64,000 nt of DNA from Melioribacter sp. (GCA_003155655.1 PMDS01000032.1:16577-80576); one strand, 5' to 3'; positions 18,455 through 28,560 are shown, counted from the stretch's first letter. Program-made: numbers and translations. Notes: generated by a model from the letters alone, not told the origin.

Positions 18455-19324
18455 TTAGTTGATGTGAATTTTTTCAAAAGCGTCGATGTAACTCTTAGAG
18501 CTTGCATTGAGCACCGTAACTTTCATATAATCAGCGTAGTTTTTCAAAATAAAATAACCACTGAAGGCTAAGTACAATTTGCGGAAAATGTCATGAATAT
18601 AATATTGCTTACCGTCAAGTTTGTACATCGGCATTCTTACTTCTTTCTTATCATAAAAATGTTCGTGATTTAAGGTCATCCTGTTGGATTCATCAATAAT
18701 TATTTCTTCATGAAAGGAATGATCCGCACCAAAAATAATAATTTTTCTGAAACCAAGATTTATAGCAAGATAAATTGAGGGAACAAGAACATTATGAGGG
18801 CGCGGCATTCCAAGATTCATCTTAAAAAGAACATTTATTATTGTTGTAAAGCCCTCAACTGGAGTGTTGTTAAAATAGGTTATTTCAATGTTTTTTTTTG
18901 AATTAATCTTTTGGCACAATTCAGAATTTTTGGCTGCAAATGGTATAAGCAGGTTCATCCGCCAGGTGGTTTTGGATAAAAGACTCTCTAATAATAGTGT
19001 GCGTTTTTCCAAGAACCAGTCTGTAGTATTAGTGAGCCAGTATTCCGGAGCAGATAAAACATAATAATCCGGCTTAATAAGATCATATTCTTTAGAAAGC
19101 GCAAAAAAGTTTACGCACAATTTCTTTCTTGATTTAATAAAATCGAGGTTAAGCTCGAAATCTTTATTCAGGCAGGGACCGTTGCCAAGTATGACACATT
19201 CAACTTCGTCTGTTCCCATTTTTTTTAAACCCACAAACCAATTTGAAAGCAATGCTATTTTAACAATAGAGAAGAAAGACTGAAATAATGCAGTGAAAAA
19301 ATTTGTAATCTTTTGCAGTTCCAT
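18455..19324 (-). CDS. DUF115/GT42-like protein, candidate nonulosonic-acid transferase
   Basis: A 289-aa soluble protein. The motif CVILGNGPCLNKD (about 44-56) corresponds to the GNGPS-type loop shared by GT42 sialyltransferases and DUF115 (Maf/MptE-like) proteins. A second conserved-looking stretch, PSIYLAINLGFRKIIIFGAD, followed by HSFHEE, resembles the later nucleotide-binding part of those families. It sits 13 bases from the methyltransferase and among Pse genes, so transfer of pseudaminic acid is a reasonable inference, not shown. An N-terminal hydrophobic stretch (about 9-29) may associate it with the membrane. Confidence 0.55.
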   Translation of the reverse strand: MELQKITNFFTALFQSFFSIVKIALLSNWFVGLKKMGTDEVECVILGNGPCLNKDFELNLDFIKSRKKLCVNFFALSKEYDLIKPDYYVLSAPEYWLTNTTDWFLEKRTLLLESLLSKTTWRMNLLIPFAAKNSELCQKINSKKNIEITYFNNTPVEGFTTIINVLFKMNLGMPRPHNVLVPSIYLAINLGFRKIIIFGADHSFHEEIIIDESNRMTLNHEHFYDKKEVRMPMYKLDGKQYYIHDIFRKLYLAFSGYFILKNYADYMKVTVLNASSKSYIDAFEKIHIN

Positions 19325-19350
19325 TAAAAACTAATTCCTAATATTAATTG

Positions 19351-20250
19351 CTATTTAATAAAGTATCCGATCAAGACATACCACCTGTTTCTAATTAAAT
19401 AATCAGCTTTCTTGAATTCTAATCTAAGCAAAAAGACAGCGGCAATAGCTAATGTGCTCAAAAATTTAATAATATATTCAACAACTTTTAGAATATTCTT
19501 TAGTACTCCTGAATTAATAAGACGGTCATGCTCTCCACGGCCAACCCCAAGTGACATTTTTTTGAATGATTCAAAAGTTGTACGTGAGTTATCAATATGA
19601 TGATAAACTATAAATTCCGGGTTATATAAAAACATCTTGTTATGTGTTTCAAGCTGTGTAAAAATATATTTGTCTTCACTACGGAAAAGAAGACCGCTGT
19701 TGAATAAGCCTATCTCCTTGAAAACATTTTTTCTGAATGCCATACTGCAGCCATAAGGACGTTTTCCTTTTGGATACTCTCCAATTTTATTGCCCCAGTC
19801 TGCTTTTGTAACCAGACCCCACAACGGTTTTGACATCCATTCAGGCTCATTCCCATCTTCATAAACCGGAATTATTTTACCTCCAAAGGCAGCCATACCG
19901 GGATTATTTTCGAAAAAGTTAAGTCCCACTTCGAGATAGTTCTCTGTAACATCGGCATCATCATCAATGAAGATAATAAAATTGCAAGACGACTCTTTAA
20001 TGCCCCTATTTCTTGCCGCCGATAAACCTTTTTGAGCTTCAAGAAAATATTTTACCTTCAATTTAGGATTGGAGGCTAAAAAATTTTTACTGATGGTTTC
20101 CGTATTATCAGTTGAGTTGTTGTTGATAATCAATATTTCAAAGCGTGATGGTTCTAAAGTCTGTTTTACCAAAGAATTAAGAGCACCGGGAAGAAATTTT
20201 GCACGATTGTAAGTGCAAATAATGATTGATATTTCAGGATTTTTTGGCAT
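19351..20250 (-). CDS. Family 2 glycosyltransferase
   Basis: A 299-aa GT-A glycosyltransferase with ISIIICTYNRAKFLPGALNS at the N-terminus, NNNSTDNT, and FIIFIDDDADV (DxD metal site). GCSMAFRKNVFKEIG matches the acceptor-side segment of GT2 enzymes. A hydrophobic region lies at about 258-277. It begins inside the 3' end of the flippase gene (17-base overlap), indicating a shared transcript. The sugar transferred is unknown. Confidence 0.85.
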   Translation of the reverse strand: MPKNPEISIIICTYNRAKFLPGALNSLVKQTLEPSRFEILIINNNSTDNTETISKNFLASNPKLKVKYFLEAQKGLSAARNRGIKESSCNFIIFIDDDADVTENYLEVGLNFFENNPGMAAFGGKIIPVYEDGNEPEWMSKPLWGLVTKADWGNKIGEYPKGKRPYGCSMAFRKNVFKEIGLFNSGLLFRSEDKYIFTQLETHNKMFLYNPEFIVYHHIDNSRTTFESFKKMSLGVGRGEHDRLINSGVLKNILKVVEYIIKFLSTLAIAAVFLLRLEFKKADYLIRNRWYVLIGYFIK

Positions 20251-21742
20251 CTGTTAACAAGGTTGTTATAATATTTTTCAATTCAAGAGGGTTTTTCAAT
20301 TTTTTAAAGCTTTCTTTTATAGTCTTCAATTCAATATCTTCGTAAAAATTCAGCGCCAGCATAATTAACGGGAAAGCCAAAATAAAAGCCAGTTTAGTCA
20401 ATGAAGAGGCAATAATTCCGCTAAATGGTATTAGTTCTGAAAAAATAAATAGTATAATTCCAACAGCAAAGAGCTTAATTATTTTCAAGTTTTCATAATC
20501 AACATTGTAAAAGCGGTCGGATAATATTTTTGTAACAACATAAAAAATAATGAATGCAATTAAGGTTGTATATGCCGCAGCAATAACGCCATAAATAGGA
20601 ATGAGAATAATGTTCAAGCCAATATTTAATAACCCGGCCACAACCGTTATTATTCCAATGTAATAAGTTTTTTGAGAGAGCAACATACCAATTGAAGCAA
20701 CATTTCTCATTGCGCTGAATATATATGCAGTAATAATAATCGGGACATAAATTCCAGCGCCGCCAAATTTATTATCGCCCAAAACTTTAATAATGAAGCC
20801 GCTAAACAACGAAAGTGCAAGTCCGCCCCAAATAATTACAAAGCATAAGTATGTCATTAATTTGCTGTAATATCTTTTATCTCCCGGCTTTTTATATTCT
20901 TTAAAAGCTAACGGCATAATTGCCAGGTTAAAAGGAATTATAAGAAACATTTGCAGAGTTCCGGCTATTTTATATCCAAAGTCATATACTCCCACTGCTT
21001 TAAAATCAAGAAAATAACGTATCAAATAACGGTCGCTTAAATTCAGGATGTTAATTCCTATTGCAGAAAAAACAAGCGGGAATCCATATTTCAGCGCCTT
21101 CATGACAATTTCTTTCTCAAAATGAAATTTCATTTTAGTCAACATTGAAGGAAGAAGAATCGCAAGAATGAAAATTTCATTGAAAAGGAACGAGTACATA
21201 ATTCCTGCTACTGATAACTTGAGATATACAACCGTATAAAATATTAATCCAATGAATGAAACTACTTTTATCAGAATAACAGCAGTGAATAAGGATGATT
21301 TTTCGTCGGCACGCAGTTTAATAATCAAAACAGATGTTAGAGCTCTAAGTGCGCTAATTGCGATTATAAAAGCGAAATAAATTGTGAAGTTGGAAGTAGA
21401 AATGAGCAAAGCAGGTGCAAGAATTTTAATGACAAAAGCAATTACTGTAAAAATGATATTTATACCAAGAACAGATGCAACTATTGTAAAAAAAACAGAT
21501 TCTTTCTTATCCTGGTAATCTTTTGTTGTATTGAAAAATAAAATAGAGTTTGCCTGCCCTAGCGTTAAAATCTCGGCAAGAATTATTATTGTAATTTCCA
21601 GGATTCCGTAAATTCCAAATTCGCTAGTTGTTAAATAGTGTGTAATAACAGGAAGGGTAATTAAACCCATCCCTTTCAAAGCAATATTGCCAAAACTGTA
21701 GACCGCTGAATGTTTTAGAACGCTATAGATTTTTTCTTTCAT
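20234..21742 (-). CDS. Wzx-type polysaccharide flippase
   Basis: A 502-aa multi-spanning membrane protein of the MATE/MOP superfamily. It starts KHSAVYSFGNIALKGMGLIT, typical of oligosaccharide flippases (Polysacc_synt domain), and contains about twelve to fourteen hydrophobic segments, including GFPLVFSAIGINILNLSDRY. It should move the lipid-linked repeat unit across the inner membrane. Its start abuts the stop of the YfhO-type gene, and its end overlaps the GT2 gene by 17 bases. Confidence 0.87.
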   Translation of the reverse strand: MKEKIYSVLKHSAVYSFGNIALKGMGLITLPVITHYLTTSEFGIYGILEITIIILAEILTLGQANSILFFNTTKDYQDKKESVFFTIVASVLGINIIFTVIAFVIKILAPALLISTSNFTIYFAFIIAISALRALTSVLIIKLRADEKSSLFTAVILIKVVSFIGLIFYTVVYLKLSVAGIMYSFLFNEIFILAILLPSMLTKMKFHFEKEIVMKALKYGFPLVFSAIGINILNLSDRYLIRYFLDFKAVGVYDFGYKIAGTLQMFLIIPFNLAIMPLAFKEYKKPGDKRYYSKLMTYLCFVIIWGGLALSLFSGFIIKVLGDNKFGGAGIYVPIIITAYIFSAMRNVASIGMLLSQKTYYIGIITVVAGLLNIGLNIILIPIYGVIAAAYTTLIAFIIFYVVTKILSDRFYNVDYENLKIIKLFAVGIILFIFSELIPFSGIIASSLTKLAFILAFPLIMLALNFYEDIELKTIKESFKKLKNPLELKNIITTLLTDAKKS

Positions 21743-24262
21743 CTATTTTTTACTACGCTTCACTTGTGCAGTTATTACAAATGCCAAAACCAATGAGATT
21801 ACAATTAAATTAATTGCCAATGAAATGTATTTACCAAGAACATATCCTTGCGGTTCATATACAAACTCAATTTTGTGTTTGCCTTGCGGAACAACAATGC
21901 CCTGGAAACCGTGATTTGTCTTATAAACATTTGTAGGAACACCATCAACGAGTGCTTTCCACCAAGGGAGATAAGTTTCACTAAAAAATAAAAAGTTGCT
22001 GCCTGTGGTGGTGGTGTTAATAATTACATGTTCATCTTTATAATCCGAGATCTCAGCCGCCGCTGTAGAATCCGCCTTGTCAAATTTAAAATCAATTTTA
22101 TCCACATAAGCTGTTTTCTTAGGATCAAATGAAAATTCCTTAATAGCATTTAAAATATCTACCGAAGATTTCTGTTCAACATTATTTACAAAGTAAGCTC
22201 TTGGCAGTGCTTTGTCATTACGGAAGACATAATTGTTTTGGGATTGCTGAATGTTTGTGAATCCATCCATCATAAAAGGGCGGTCAGTAACAATGTACTT
22301 AACGCCCAGCATACGCCACAGAGTTGGATTTGCGGGACCCACAACATCCATTAAATCCTGGTAACTCCTTGGTTTTGCAGAAGAATATCCGTAAAAATCT
22401 TCCTGCAAAAAGCCAACATTAAAGTTTCCATTATTACTGAAAGAACCAAGTGAACCATCCTGCTTAAGGTTTAGAAGCCTGTATGGTTCTTTATCATTTT
22501 GGCTTTTTATAGCTGTAATATATTCCGGCGCCTTAAACTGTTCATTAACCTGTGACGCATCAACATAATTAGCGCCGCGGTTTCCAATTCTAAAAAGATC
22601 AAATAAAACCAAAACTATTAAGCCGCCAATGAATAATTCTTTACTCAATTTTGAAGTAACGAATGCAAAGCTGATACCAAAGGTTATTGAAAGAAGAGCC
22701 ATTGCAATAGTTAAATCAGTTGTGAACATATCAGAGATATATGGAGCCAATGCTGTAAACGTTTGAGCTTCCCTTCCCTGTCCTAATGTTGCAGCATAAT
22801 CAGTCACTCTTTGTGTAAACCAGCTTGTCAAGCTGCCGTTCAAAAGCATAGAGATTACAAAAAGTACAGCAAAAATGATTGCACAATTTTTTAAAACCTT
22901 TTCCAGCTTCAGATTTTTTTCTTCTCTTAGAGAAAGAATTTTCATAACGCCAAACCCGGCAAGAATTGGGAATATAATCTGGACTATGTGCAATATCATT
23001 GAAGGCGCACGGAAATTATTAAACGAAGGGAAGTGATAATAGAATAAATTGTAAAGCAAAGGAAAAGTTTTTCCAAATGAGAGAATAATGTAAAAAATTA
23101 CAACAATGCCAAAAAACTGTACAACCGGTTCTTTCCACCTGGTAAATAAAGCAAACAAGCCAAGAGCAAGAATTATTATACCCATATACATTGCTGTATC
23201 CACCATTGGCATTTGACCAAAATAAGTGCTCACTTCAACATCCTGATTCTGGGTCAACGGTCCGTTATATGTAGATCTACCAAAGCCATAATATGAAGGG
23301 ACAATAAATGTTAAAAGCTCTCCGGGAGAAAAAGAATAATCCGTAGCATATTTATAAGCGTTATTTTGAGATGCATTTCCCGTATCATTTGATTCAGTTA
23401 AGCTTTGAGTCCCGCGAGTTGAATAAGGTTTGTATTCAAAAATCTGGACGTAATTATCGAACGACATCAGCATTGCAATAATGCCTGCCAAAGCAAGAAC
23501 CCCAAGAGATTTGAGGAGCTGCATTATTAAGAATTTGTCTTTAACAACAAAAGCACGGATAAAGAAATAGATGAAATATAAAAGTGCAGTTAATCCAAAA
23601 TAGAAAACGATTTGCACGTGCGCACTGAATACAAGCAGGTGCATTCCCAAGATCAGCAAAAGAATATCAACGGGTTTTATCTCTTTCTGAAATTTAAATA
23701 TCATCATCAAGATAAAAGGAAAAATAGACAGACTTACAAGTTTTGACGTGTGTCCTATATAAAACAAAACAAGAATGCCCGTACAGAAAATAGTAGAAAG
23801 AGAAACAAACAAGCTTACACCCCGGTTAAAGCCAAAGCATCTCATAAAAAAGAAAGAAGAGAACGCAAGTATCAGAAAATTAAAAGTAAACCTTGCATTG
23901 TATTCCTTCGAAAAAACCGTGTAAATATTTGAAGCGATTGAATAAACCGCAATTGAAAGATCATGCCAGCGAGCGGAACCGGATGTAACTACTGCAGGAA
24001 TGCCGCAAAACATATACGGATTCCAGAGTGCAGAGCCGTCGCGGTCTTTTGTAGCATAAACGCGCAAACTTTTACCCTGTGCCAGATCGCCTGAAAATGT
24101 TGTTTTATCACCGAACATCACTGAGGAAAAAAAGATAAGAACTAAAATTAAAATTACCAGCAATGCTGCGGGTGTTTGATATTTTTCAGGGATAAATTTA
24201 CTAAACGAGAAACCATCCCCGCTTGATTTGCCCAATGAAGTTTTTTTCTGCTGCTTTGACAT
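21743..24262 (-). CDS. YfhO-family large membrane protein
   Basis: An 839-aa protein with about a dozen transmembrane segments, a soluble C-terminal region (about 600-800) and a final helix near 810-830 followed by KRSKK. The first periplasmic region contains GDKTTFSGDLAQGKSLRVYA, and the C-terminal part has LPRAYFVNNVEQ and PWWKALVDGVPTNVYKTN, which are recurring features of YfhO proteins, likely GT-C glycosyltransferases using lipid-linked sugars. It is immediately followed by the flippase gene. The specific substrate is unknown. Confidence 0.78.
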   Translation of the reverse strand: MSKQQKKTSLGKSSGDGFSFSKFIPEKYQTPAALLVILILVLIFFSSVMFGDKTTFSGDLAQGKSLRVYATKDRDGSALWNPYMFCGIPAVVTSGSARWHDLSIAVYSIASNIYTVFSKEYNARFTFNFLILAFSSFFFMRCFGFNRGVSLFVSLSTIFCTGILVLFYIGHTSKLVSLSIFPFILMMIFKFQKEIKPVDILLLILGMHLLVFSAHVQIVFYFGLTALLYFIYFFIRAFVVKDKFLIMQLLKSLGVLALAGIIAMLMSFDNYVQIFEYKPYSTRGTQSLTESNDTGNASQNNAYKYATDYSFSPGELLTFIVPSYYGFGRSTYNGPLTQNQDVEVSTYFGQMPMVDTAMYMGIIILALGLFALFTRWKEPVVQFFGIVVIFYIILSFGKTFPLLYNLFYYHFPSFNNFRAPSMILHIVQIIFPILAGFGVMKILSLREEKNLKLEKVLKNCAIIFAVLFVISMLLNGSLTSWFTQRVTDYAATLGQGREAQTFTALAPYISDMFTTDLTIAMALLSITFGISFAFVTSKLSKELFIGGLIVLVLFDLFRIGNRGANYVDASQVNEQFKAPEYITAIKSQNDKEPYRLLNLKQDGSLGSFSNNGNFNVGFLQEDFYGYSSAKPRSYQDLMDVVGPANPTLWRMLGVKYIVTDRPFMMDGFTNIQQSQNNYVFRNDKALPRAYFVNNVEQKSSVDILNAIKEFSFDPKKTAYVDKIDFKFDKADSTAAAEISDYKDEHVIINTTTTGSNFLFFSETYLPWWKALVDGVPTNVYKTNHGFQGIVVPQGKHKIEFVYEPQGYVLGKYISLAINLIVISLVLAFVITAQVKRSKK

Positions 24263-24330
24263 TTATTCTCCGTTAATAAAAATCATTAAAATATTTATTC
24301 AAATGTAAGAATTACTTTATAATTTGGTTC

Positions 24331-25620
24331 CTAATCACTCAAAATAGCTTTAGCGTAATTTTCCCAGCTCATGTTTTTAGCCTGTTCTTCAACTCTTTGA
24401 CAGGGAATAGGGTTCCGTAAAAATTCCTTCATAACGCCATGCATAGAGTCAATATCTTCAGGTTCGGCAAGATAACCAGTATATCCGTGTTTTATTGTTT
24501 CCGGGAAATGCCCAACTTTAGTAGCCACGCTTGGCAAATTGAAATTATAAGCAATTGATTCCACCCCCGAAGGAGTTGCAACTAGGTAGAACAAAACATT
24601 GCAGTCTGCCACCTGGAAATATTTACCAACCTCTTCATTACCAACATAGCGGTTGACAACAACAACCCGGTCTTTTATTCCAAGCTGACCGATTAATTCA
24701 AGCGGGCGGTAATTGTTCTCATCGTCAGACTTCCGGATCACGATTTTCTTAATCAGTTCAAACAATTTCTTTTTAATTTTTGTAGAGAGTTTTTTTGAAT
24801 CAAGCGTATTCCAAAAAGATTCACCAACAATCAGTAACGAAACATCATCCCGTTCTTTTGTAAGTTTTGCAAATGATTTTATTACGTTGTGCAGACCTTT
24901 ATACTGTCGAATAAAACCAAAGAACAAGAAAACATTTTTACGCAGTCCCAGTTCTTTTTTTACTTTCTCTTTATTAAAATCAGGATCAGAACGGAACATA
25001 TCATAAACCGGATGATATAATTTAATAACCTGCTGTTTGTTATTTGCGGTTAGTGCTTTGTGGTCCGGTCTTTTCGAATTATTTTCAATAAGTACATAAT
25101 TGCTCTGCGGTAAAATCTTTTTTAATTCATCAAAAGTTTTGAGAGAGTGTACTATAAATGAATGAGGTTTAGACAGTGCGTATTGAAGCATAACCCTGTC
25201 AACCATGCTTCCTTCTTTTTGTGCAACAACGTGAAGATCAAATAGAATTTCCGCTTTGCTTTCACGTTTAAGTTTGTTTGCAATATATCCCATTGGCAAT
25301 CCCTGTATAGCAATTGCCCATTGAAAAATAATTATATCAGCATTTATTTTTTTTATTGTATTTACAGTACTAATCCATGAAAGAGGATTATTGTAGTTTG
25401 TGATATATTGCACTTTAATGTTAGTTCCTTCAAGAAGATTTTTTTTGCTTGAGCGGTCGATAAAATCACGTGGGATTATTGATGGATATTGGTGTGTCCA
25501 GGAAACAATATGAACTTCGGCACCTAGTTTATCCAACGCTTTAGCCAGCGAGGTAGTATAATTAGCTATTCCGCCTTTGAATTGGGGACCGGGACCAAAT
25601 ACAACGATCTTTTTAGACAT
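24331..25620 (-). CDS. Family 4 (GT-B) glycosyltransferase
   Basis: A 429-aa retaining-type glycosyltransferase. The N-terminal half starts KKIVVFGPGPQFKGGIANYT, with the glycine-rich loop of GT4 enzymes. The C-terminal Rossmann half holds FLFFGFIRQYKGLHNVIKSF, SLLIVGESFW and the sugar-nucleotide site TPSGVESIAYNFNLPSVATK with its E-x7-E-like acidic residues. Acceptor and donor are not predictable from sequence alone. Confidence 0.85.
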   Translation of the reverse strand: MSKKIVVFGPGPQFKGGIANYTTSLAKALDKLGAEVHIVSWTHQYPSIIPRDFIDRSSKKNLLEGTNIKVQYITNYNNPLSWISTVNTIKKINADIIIFQWAIAIQGLPMGYIANKLKRESKAEILFDLHVVAQKEGSMVDRVMLQYALSKPHSFIVHSLKTFDELKKILPQSNYVLIENNSKRPDHKALTANNKQQVIKLYHPVYDMFRSDPDFNKEKVKKELGLRKNVFLFFGFIRQYKGLHNVIKSFAKLTKERDDVSLLIVGESFWNTLDSKKLSTKIKKKLFELIKKIVIRKSDDENNYRPLELIGQLGIKDRVVVVNRYVGNEEVGKYFQVADCNVLFYLVATPSGVESIAYNFNLPSVATKVGHFPETIKHGYTGYLAEPEDIDSMHGVMKEFLRNPIPCQRVEEQAKNMSWENYAKAILSD

Positions 25621-25626
25621 CTATTT

Positions 25627-25686
25627 TTAGTAATTAGTATTTAGTAGTTAGTCTTTAGTCCCGAATTTTCTTTAAGAAAATCCGGG
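25627..25686. repeat. TAGT-type heptamer repeat next to a 27-nt palindrome
   Basis: Five successive heptamers of the type TAGTAAT, TAGTATT, TAGTAGT, TAGTCTT, TAGTCCC run into a near-perfect palindrome (25660-25686, CCCGAATTTTCTT and its complement with one mismatch). There is no T-run on either side, so it is not a typical terminator. Confidence 0.6.
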
Positions 25687-25698
25687 ATTAAATTTATT

Positions 25699-26754
25699 TT
25701 ACTTTTCACGTATTAAGTTTTCTAAAGCAACATCATAAACACGCCGCATACCTTCTTCCAAAGAAATTTTTGGCGCCCATCCAATCTTTTCTTTAACGAA
25801 ACTCATATCGCAGTAGCGCGAATGTACGCCCATAGGCTTATCCACTAGCGGCTTAATAGTAGGATTATACCCGGCAAACCCGCTAAAAACTTTAATAAGA
25901 TCTATAAATGAAGTCAGCTTTCCGGAACCAATGTTTATTGCAGTGCCGTCGTGAATTTTATCCATCGCAAGAAACATACAATCCATTACATCATCAATAT
26001 GCACAAAATCTCTACCTTGCTGCCCGGTACCCCAGACTTCAAACGGATTTTCCTTTTTTGCAGCCCGCCTTGCTATTGCAGGCACGGGATAGCTTAGATC
26101 CTGATCTTCACCATAACCTGAGAAAGGACGAATACACACAATTGAAATACCGTAATTGTGTGCGGCAATCTTTGCAAGAAATTCCCCGGTCATTTTTGTC
26201 CAGCCGTAAGTTAAATCAGGCATTCCCAATGTATATCCATCAATATTAATATCTGCTTCTTTCAGGGCAACCGCGTCACTTTCAGTCTGCATATTTATAG
26301 GATAAGCAGCAGAAGAGCTTGGGTACATTACACGTTCAGGTTTTGCTTTAGCAATCCAGTTAAAAAATTCCGCATCAATAGAAAGATCAAGAGCAACAGC
26401 CATTGGGTCGCCTTCAATTTTTGCGCGTCCGCCGACAATCGCCGCAAAATGAAATGCATCAGCAAAGCGTTCAATCTTCAATCCATATTCTCTTTCAAGC
26501 CATTTTGGGTCTTGTAACAGTTTATTCAGGAATTGCCTAAAGTCCAATTTCCAATAAAAAAGCCTGCCTTCTTTTCCAAAAATTTCTATATCCTTTAGTC
26601 TTTTTGCCGTACTATCTTGAAGCCATGTAGAGGGATGCGTTCCAACCGACAGGTCGTCAACCATTATAACGCAGTCGTTAGTACGTTTTAATAATTGCTT
26701 GACCGTATTTCTTCCAACAAAGCCGCAAGCACCGGATACAAGATGATATTTCAT
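25699..26754 (-). CDS. NAD-dependent sugar epimerase/dehydratase
   Basis: A 351-aa extended short-chain dehydrogenase. The dinucleotide loop is SGACGFVGRNTVKQLL (G-x2-G-x2-G), the catalytic pair is in YGWTKMTGEFLAKI, and RPFSGYGEDQDLSYPVPAI and GRDFVHIDDVMDCMF follow as in nucleotide-sugar epimerases. The likely role is making an activated sugar for this glycan. Spacing to the GT4 gene (78 bases) contains the heptamer/palindrome element. Confidence 0.85.
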   Translation of the reverse strand: MKYHLVSGACGFVGRNTVKQLLKRTNDCVIMVDDLSVGTHPSTWLQDSTAKRLKDIEIFGKEGRLFYWKLDFRQFLNKLLQDPKWLEREYGLKIERFADAFHFAAIVGGRAKIEGDPMAVALDLSIDAEFFNWIAKAKPERVMYPSSSAAYPINMQTESDAVALKEADINIDGYTLGMPDLTYGWTKMTGEFLAKIAAHNYGISIVCIRPFSGYGEDQDLSYPVPAIARRAAKKENPFEVWGTGQQGRDFVHIDDVMDCMFLAMDKIHDGTAINIGSGKLTSFIDLIKVFSGFAGYNPTIKPLVDKPMGVHSRYCDMSFVKEKIGWAPKISLEEGMRRVYDVALENLIREK

Positions 26755-26816
26755 ACAAGTTATTTCCTAATGTTGGTCTAAAAATAAGAATTTTATTTGA
26801 TATGAATGTAGAGTGC

Positions 26817-26842
26817 AGAATTGAGAATTGAGAATTGAGAAA
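26817..26842. repeat. Intergenic GAATTGA heptamer repeat
   Basis: Three tandem copies of GAATTGA lie between two minus-strand genes. They match the repeats at 8521-8650 and 44461-44495. Confidence 0.65.
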
Positions 26843-26896
26843 AAAAATCAATTCTATGCCCTTTTCTAATTATTCTTTTTATAAAGATTGAATTTT

Positions 26897-28021
26897 CTAT
26901 TTTTTTTCTTTAATCACATATTCTTTATCATCTTGAGTATTGTGTACCATTATCTCACCTAAAAGCCCGATGGCAAAGAATTGCACCCCAACAATGATCA
27001 ATAAGATACCTAAAAAGAATACCGGACGATTATTAATACCAACGTGGTAAAATAATTTGTCGATAGTTAAATAAATGTTGATTGCAATTCCGGCAAGAGC
27101 TGTAAGAAAGCCTACAAAACCAAAAAGATGCATAGGGCGTTTAATATAGCGAGTTGTAAAAAGAACAGTAATAAGATCAATAAAACCTTTGAAGAACCTG
27201 GAGATTCCGTATTTAGTTTTACCAAAACGGCGGGGATTATGTCTAACAACTATTTCTGAAACAGAGAATCCGTTCCATTTAGCCAGCACCGGGATGTATC
27301 TATGCAGCTCGCCGTATAAATTTACGTTTTGTACTACAATATTTTTATAAGCTTTAAGCCCGCAATTGAAGTCGTGAATTTTAATACCGGAAAAAATTCT
27401 AGTAATAAAATTAAAAAAGCGGGAAGAATATTTTTTAATAAACGGATCGCGGCGTTTTTTCTTCCATCCGCTAACAAGATCGTAACCCTCTTCAAGTTTC
27501 TTGAGCAGATTCGGAATTTCTGCGGGGTCATCCTGAAGATCAGCATCCATTGTTATAACAGCATCACCGGTTGCCTGCTTAAATGCAATTTGAAGAGCAG
27601 CGGCTTTGCCGTAATTCATTCTAAAACTATTATAGCGGATTTTATTATCAAAACGGGCAAGGTCTTTAATAACATTCAAAGATTTATCTGTACTGCCGTC
27701 ATCCATAAAAATAATTTCATAATCAGAAGAAATTGTTTTGAGGGTTTTCCTGATCTCATTGTATAAAGGCCGTAAAGATTCTTCTTCGTTAAGCAAAGGA
27801 ATTACAATAGAGATTTTTTTGAAGCTGAAACGCTGAATAGATTGCGGCGCCTGGTTTTGCTCAGGTTTGTGCGGACGGAATCTTTTTCTATTGTTATAAT
27901 ACCGTCTGAACGGTTTTTTCTGCTGGCCCTGCTGCTGCTGAATTGGATTGTTTTGCGTATCTGGTTTTTGCTGCTGGCTGGGTATTTCCGGTTTGTTCTG
28001 GTTATCCAAATGCGTTTCCAT
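26897..28021 (-). CDS. DPM1-like family 2 glycosyltransferase with two C-terminal helices
   Basis: A 374-aa protein. Residues 1-70 are a disordered Gln/Pro/Arg-rich tail (including runs of Q and RRYYNNRKRFRPH). From about 72 comes a GT2 domain (ISIVIPLLNEEESLRPLYNE, FMDDGSTDKS, TMDADLQDDPAEI with the metal motif) followed by two membrane helices at about 295-318 and 335-358, the layout of polyprenyl-phosphate sugar transferases such as DPM1/ArnC/GtrB. It would make a polyprenol-linked sugar donor, which fits the YfhO-type membrane protein downstream. The basic tail is unusual for the family. Confidence 0.85.
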   Translation of the reverse strand: METHLDNQNKPEIPSQQQKPDTQNNPIQQQQGQQKKPFRRYYNNRKRFRPHKPEQNQAPQSIQRFSFKKISIVIPLLNEEESLRPLYNEIRKTLKTISSDYEIIFMDDGSTDKSLNVIKDLARFDNKIRYNSFRMNYGKAAALQIAFKQATGDAVITMDADLQDDPAEIPNLLKKLEEGYDLVSGWKKKRRDPFIKKYSSRFFNFITRIFSGIKIHDFNCGLKAYKNIVVQNVNLYGELHRYIPVLAKWNGFSVSEIVVRHNPRRFGKTKYGISRFFKGFIDLITVLFTTRYIKRPMHLFGFVGFLTALAGIAINIYLTIDKLFYHVGINNRPVFFLGILLIIVGVQFFAIGLLGEIMVHNTQDDKEYVIKEKK

Positions 28022-28218
28022 TTATTCTAAAAAAGATTGTTTTAATGATTCCTTTATTAAAATTAAAACAAGATGCCGCTAAAATCAATCCGGTATTCTT
28101 AAGAAACGGTTAAATTTTATAAAGGGAATTAATTGAACCTTTTATAGGTACAAAAGGTTATGATATTTGACCTTGCAGAAAACTATGTTTAGATTTCTCT
28201 CAAAAAGAAAATAAAATT

Positions 28219-28560
28219 ATGGGCGGAATAATATTCTGGGGAATTATAAGAACGGCAATATTAATTCCGGTGCTGTGGATTCTTTACGGAATGACTGAAT
28301 ATAGATATTGGTGGTGGCTAGGAATATTTTCCGTTTATGGAATAATTATTCATCCGGCAATGATTCAGTATAGAATGTTTTTAAAGGAGAATGATGAAGT
28401 TATCAACAACACACTTTGTTCTTCATGTAAAAATTTTGACAAAACGGCGGTAATTTGTTTAAAATATGATAAACATCCAACATTAGATAATCTTCCCTGC
28501 GAGGGAATGGACTGGGAGCCGGTGGAATTAAAAAATGAAGAAAAAGAAATACATTCATAA
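28219..28560 (+). CDS. Small membrane protein with a Cys-rich cytoplasmic tail
   Basis: A 113-aa protein. Two hydrophobic segments (about 4-22 and 31-48) are followed by a soluble tail with four cysteines: CSSC (about 72-75), C at about 85 and C at about 98, suggesting a small zinc- or iron-binding knuckle. No family recognised. It overlaps the next small gene by 26 bases and is divergent from the glycan operon. Confidence 0.55.
   Translation: MGGIIFWGIIRTAILIPVLWILYGMTEYRYWWWLGIFSVYGIIIHPAMIQYRMFLKENDEVINNTLCSSCKNFDKTAVICLKYDKHPTLDNLPCEGMDWEPVELKNEEKEIHS

Noticed and set aside
25660..25686. Terminator for the epimerase gene
   Set aside because: The palindrome has almost no loop and no following T-run on the transcribed strand.
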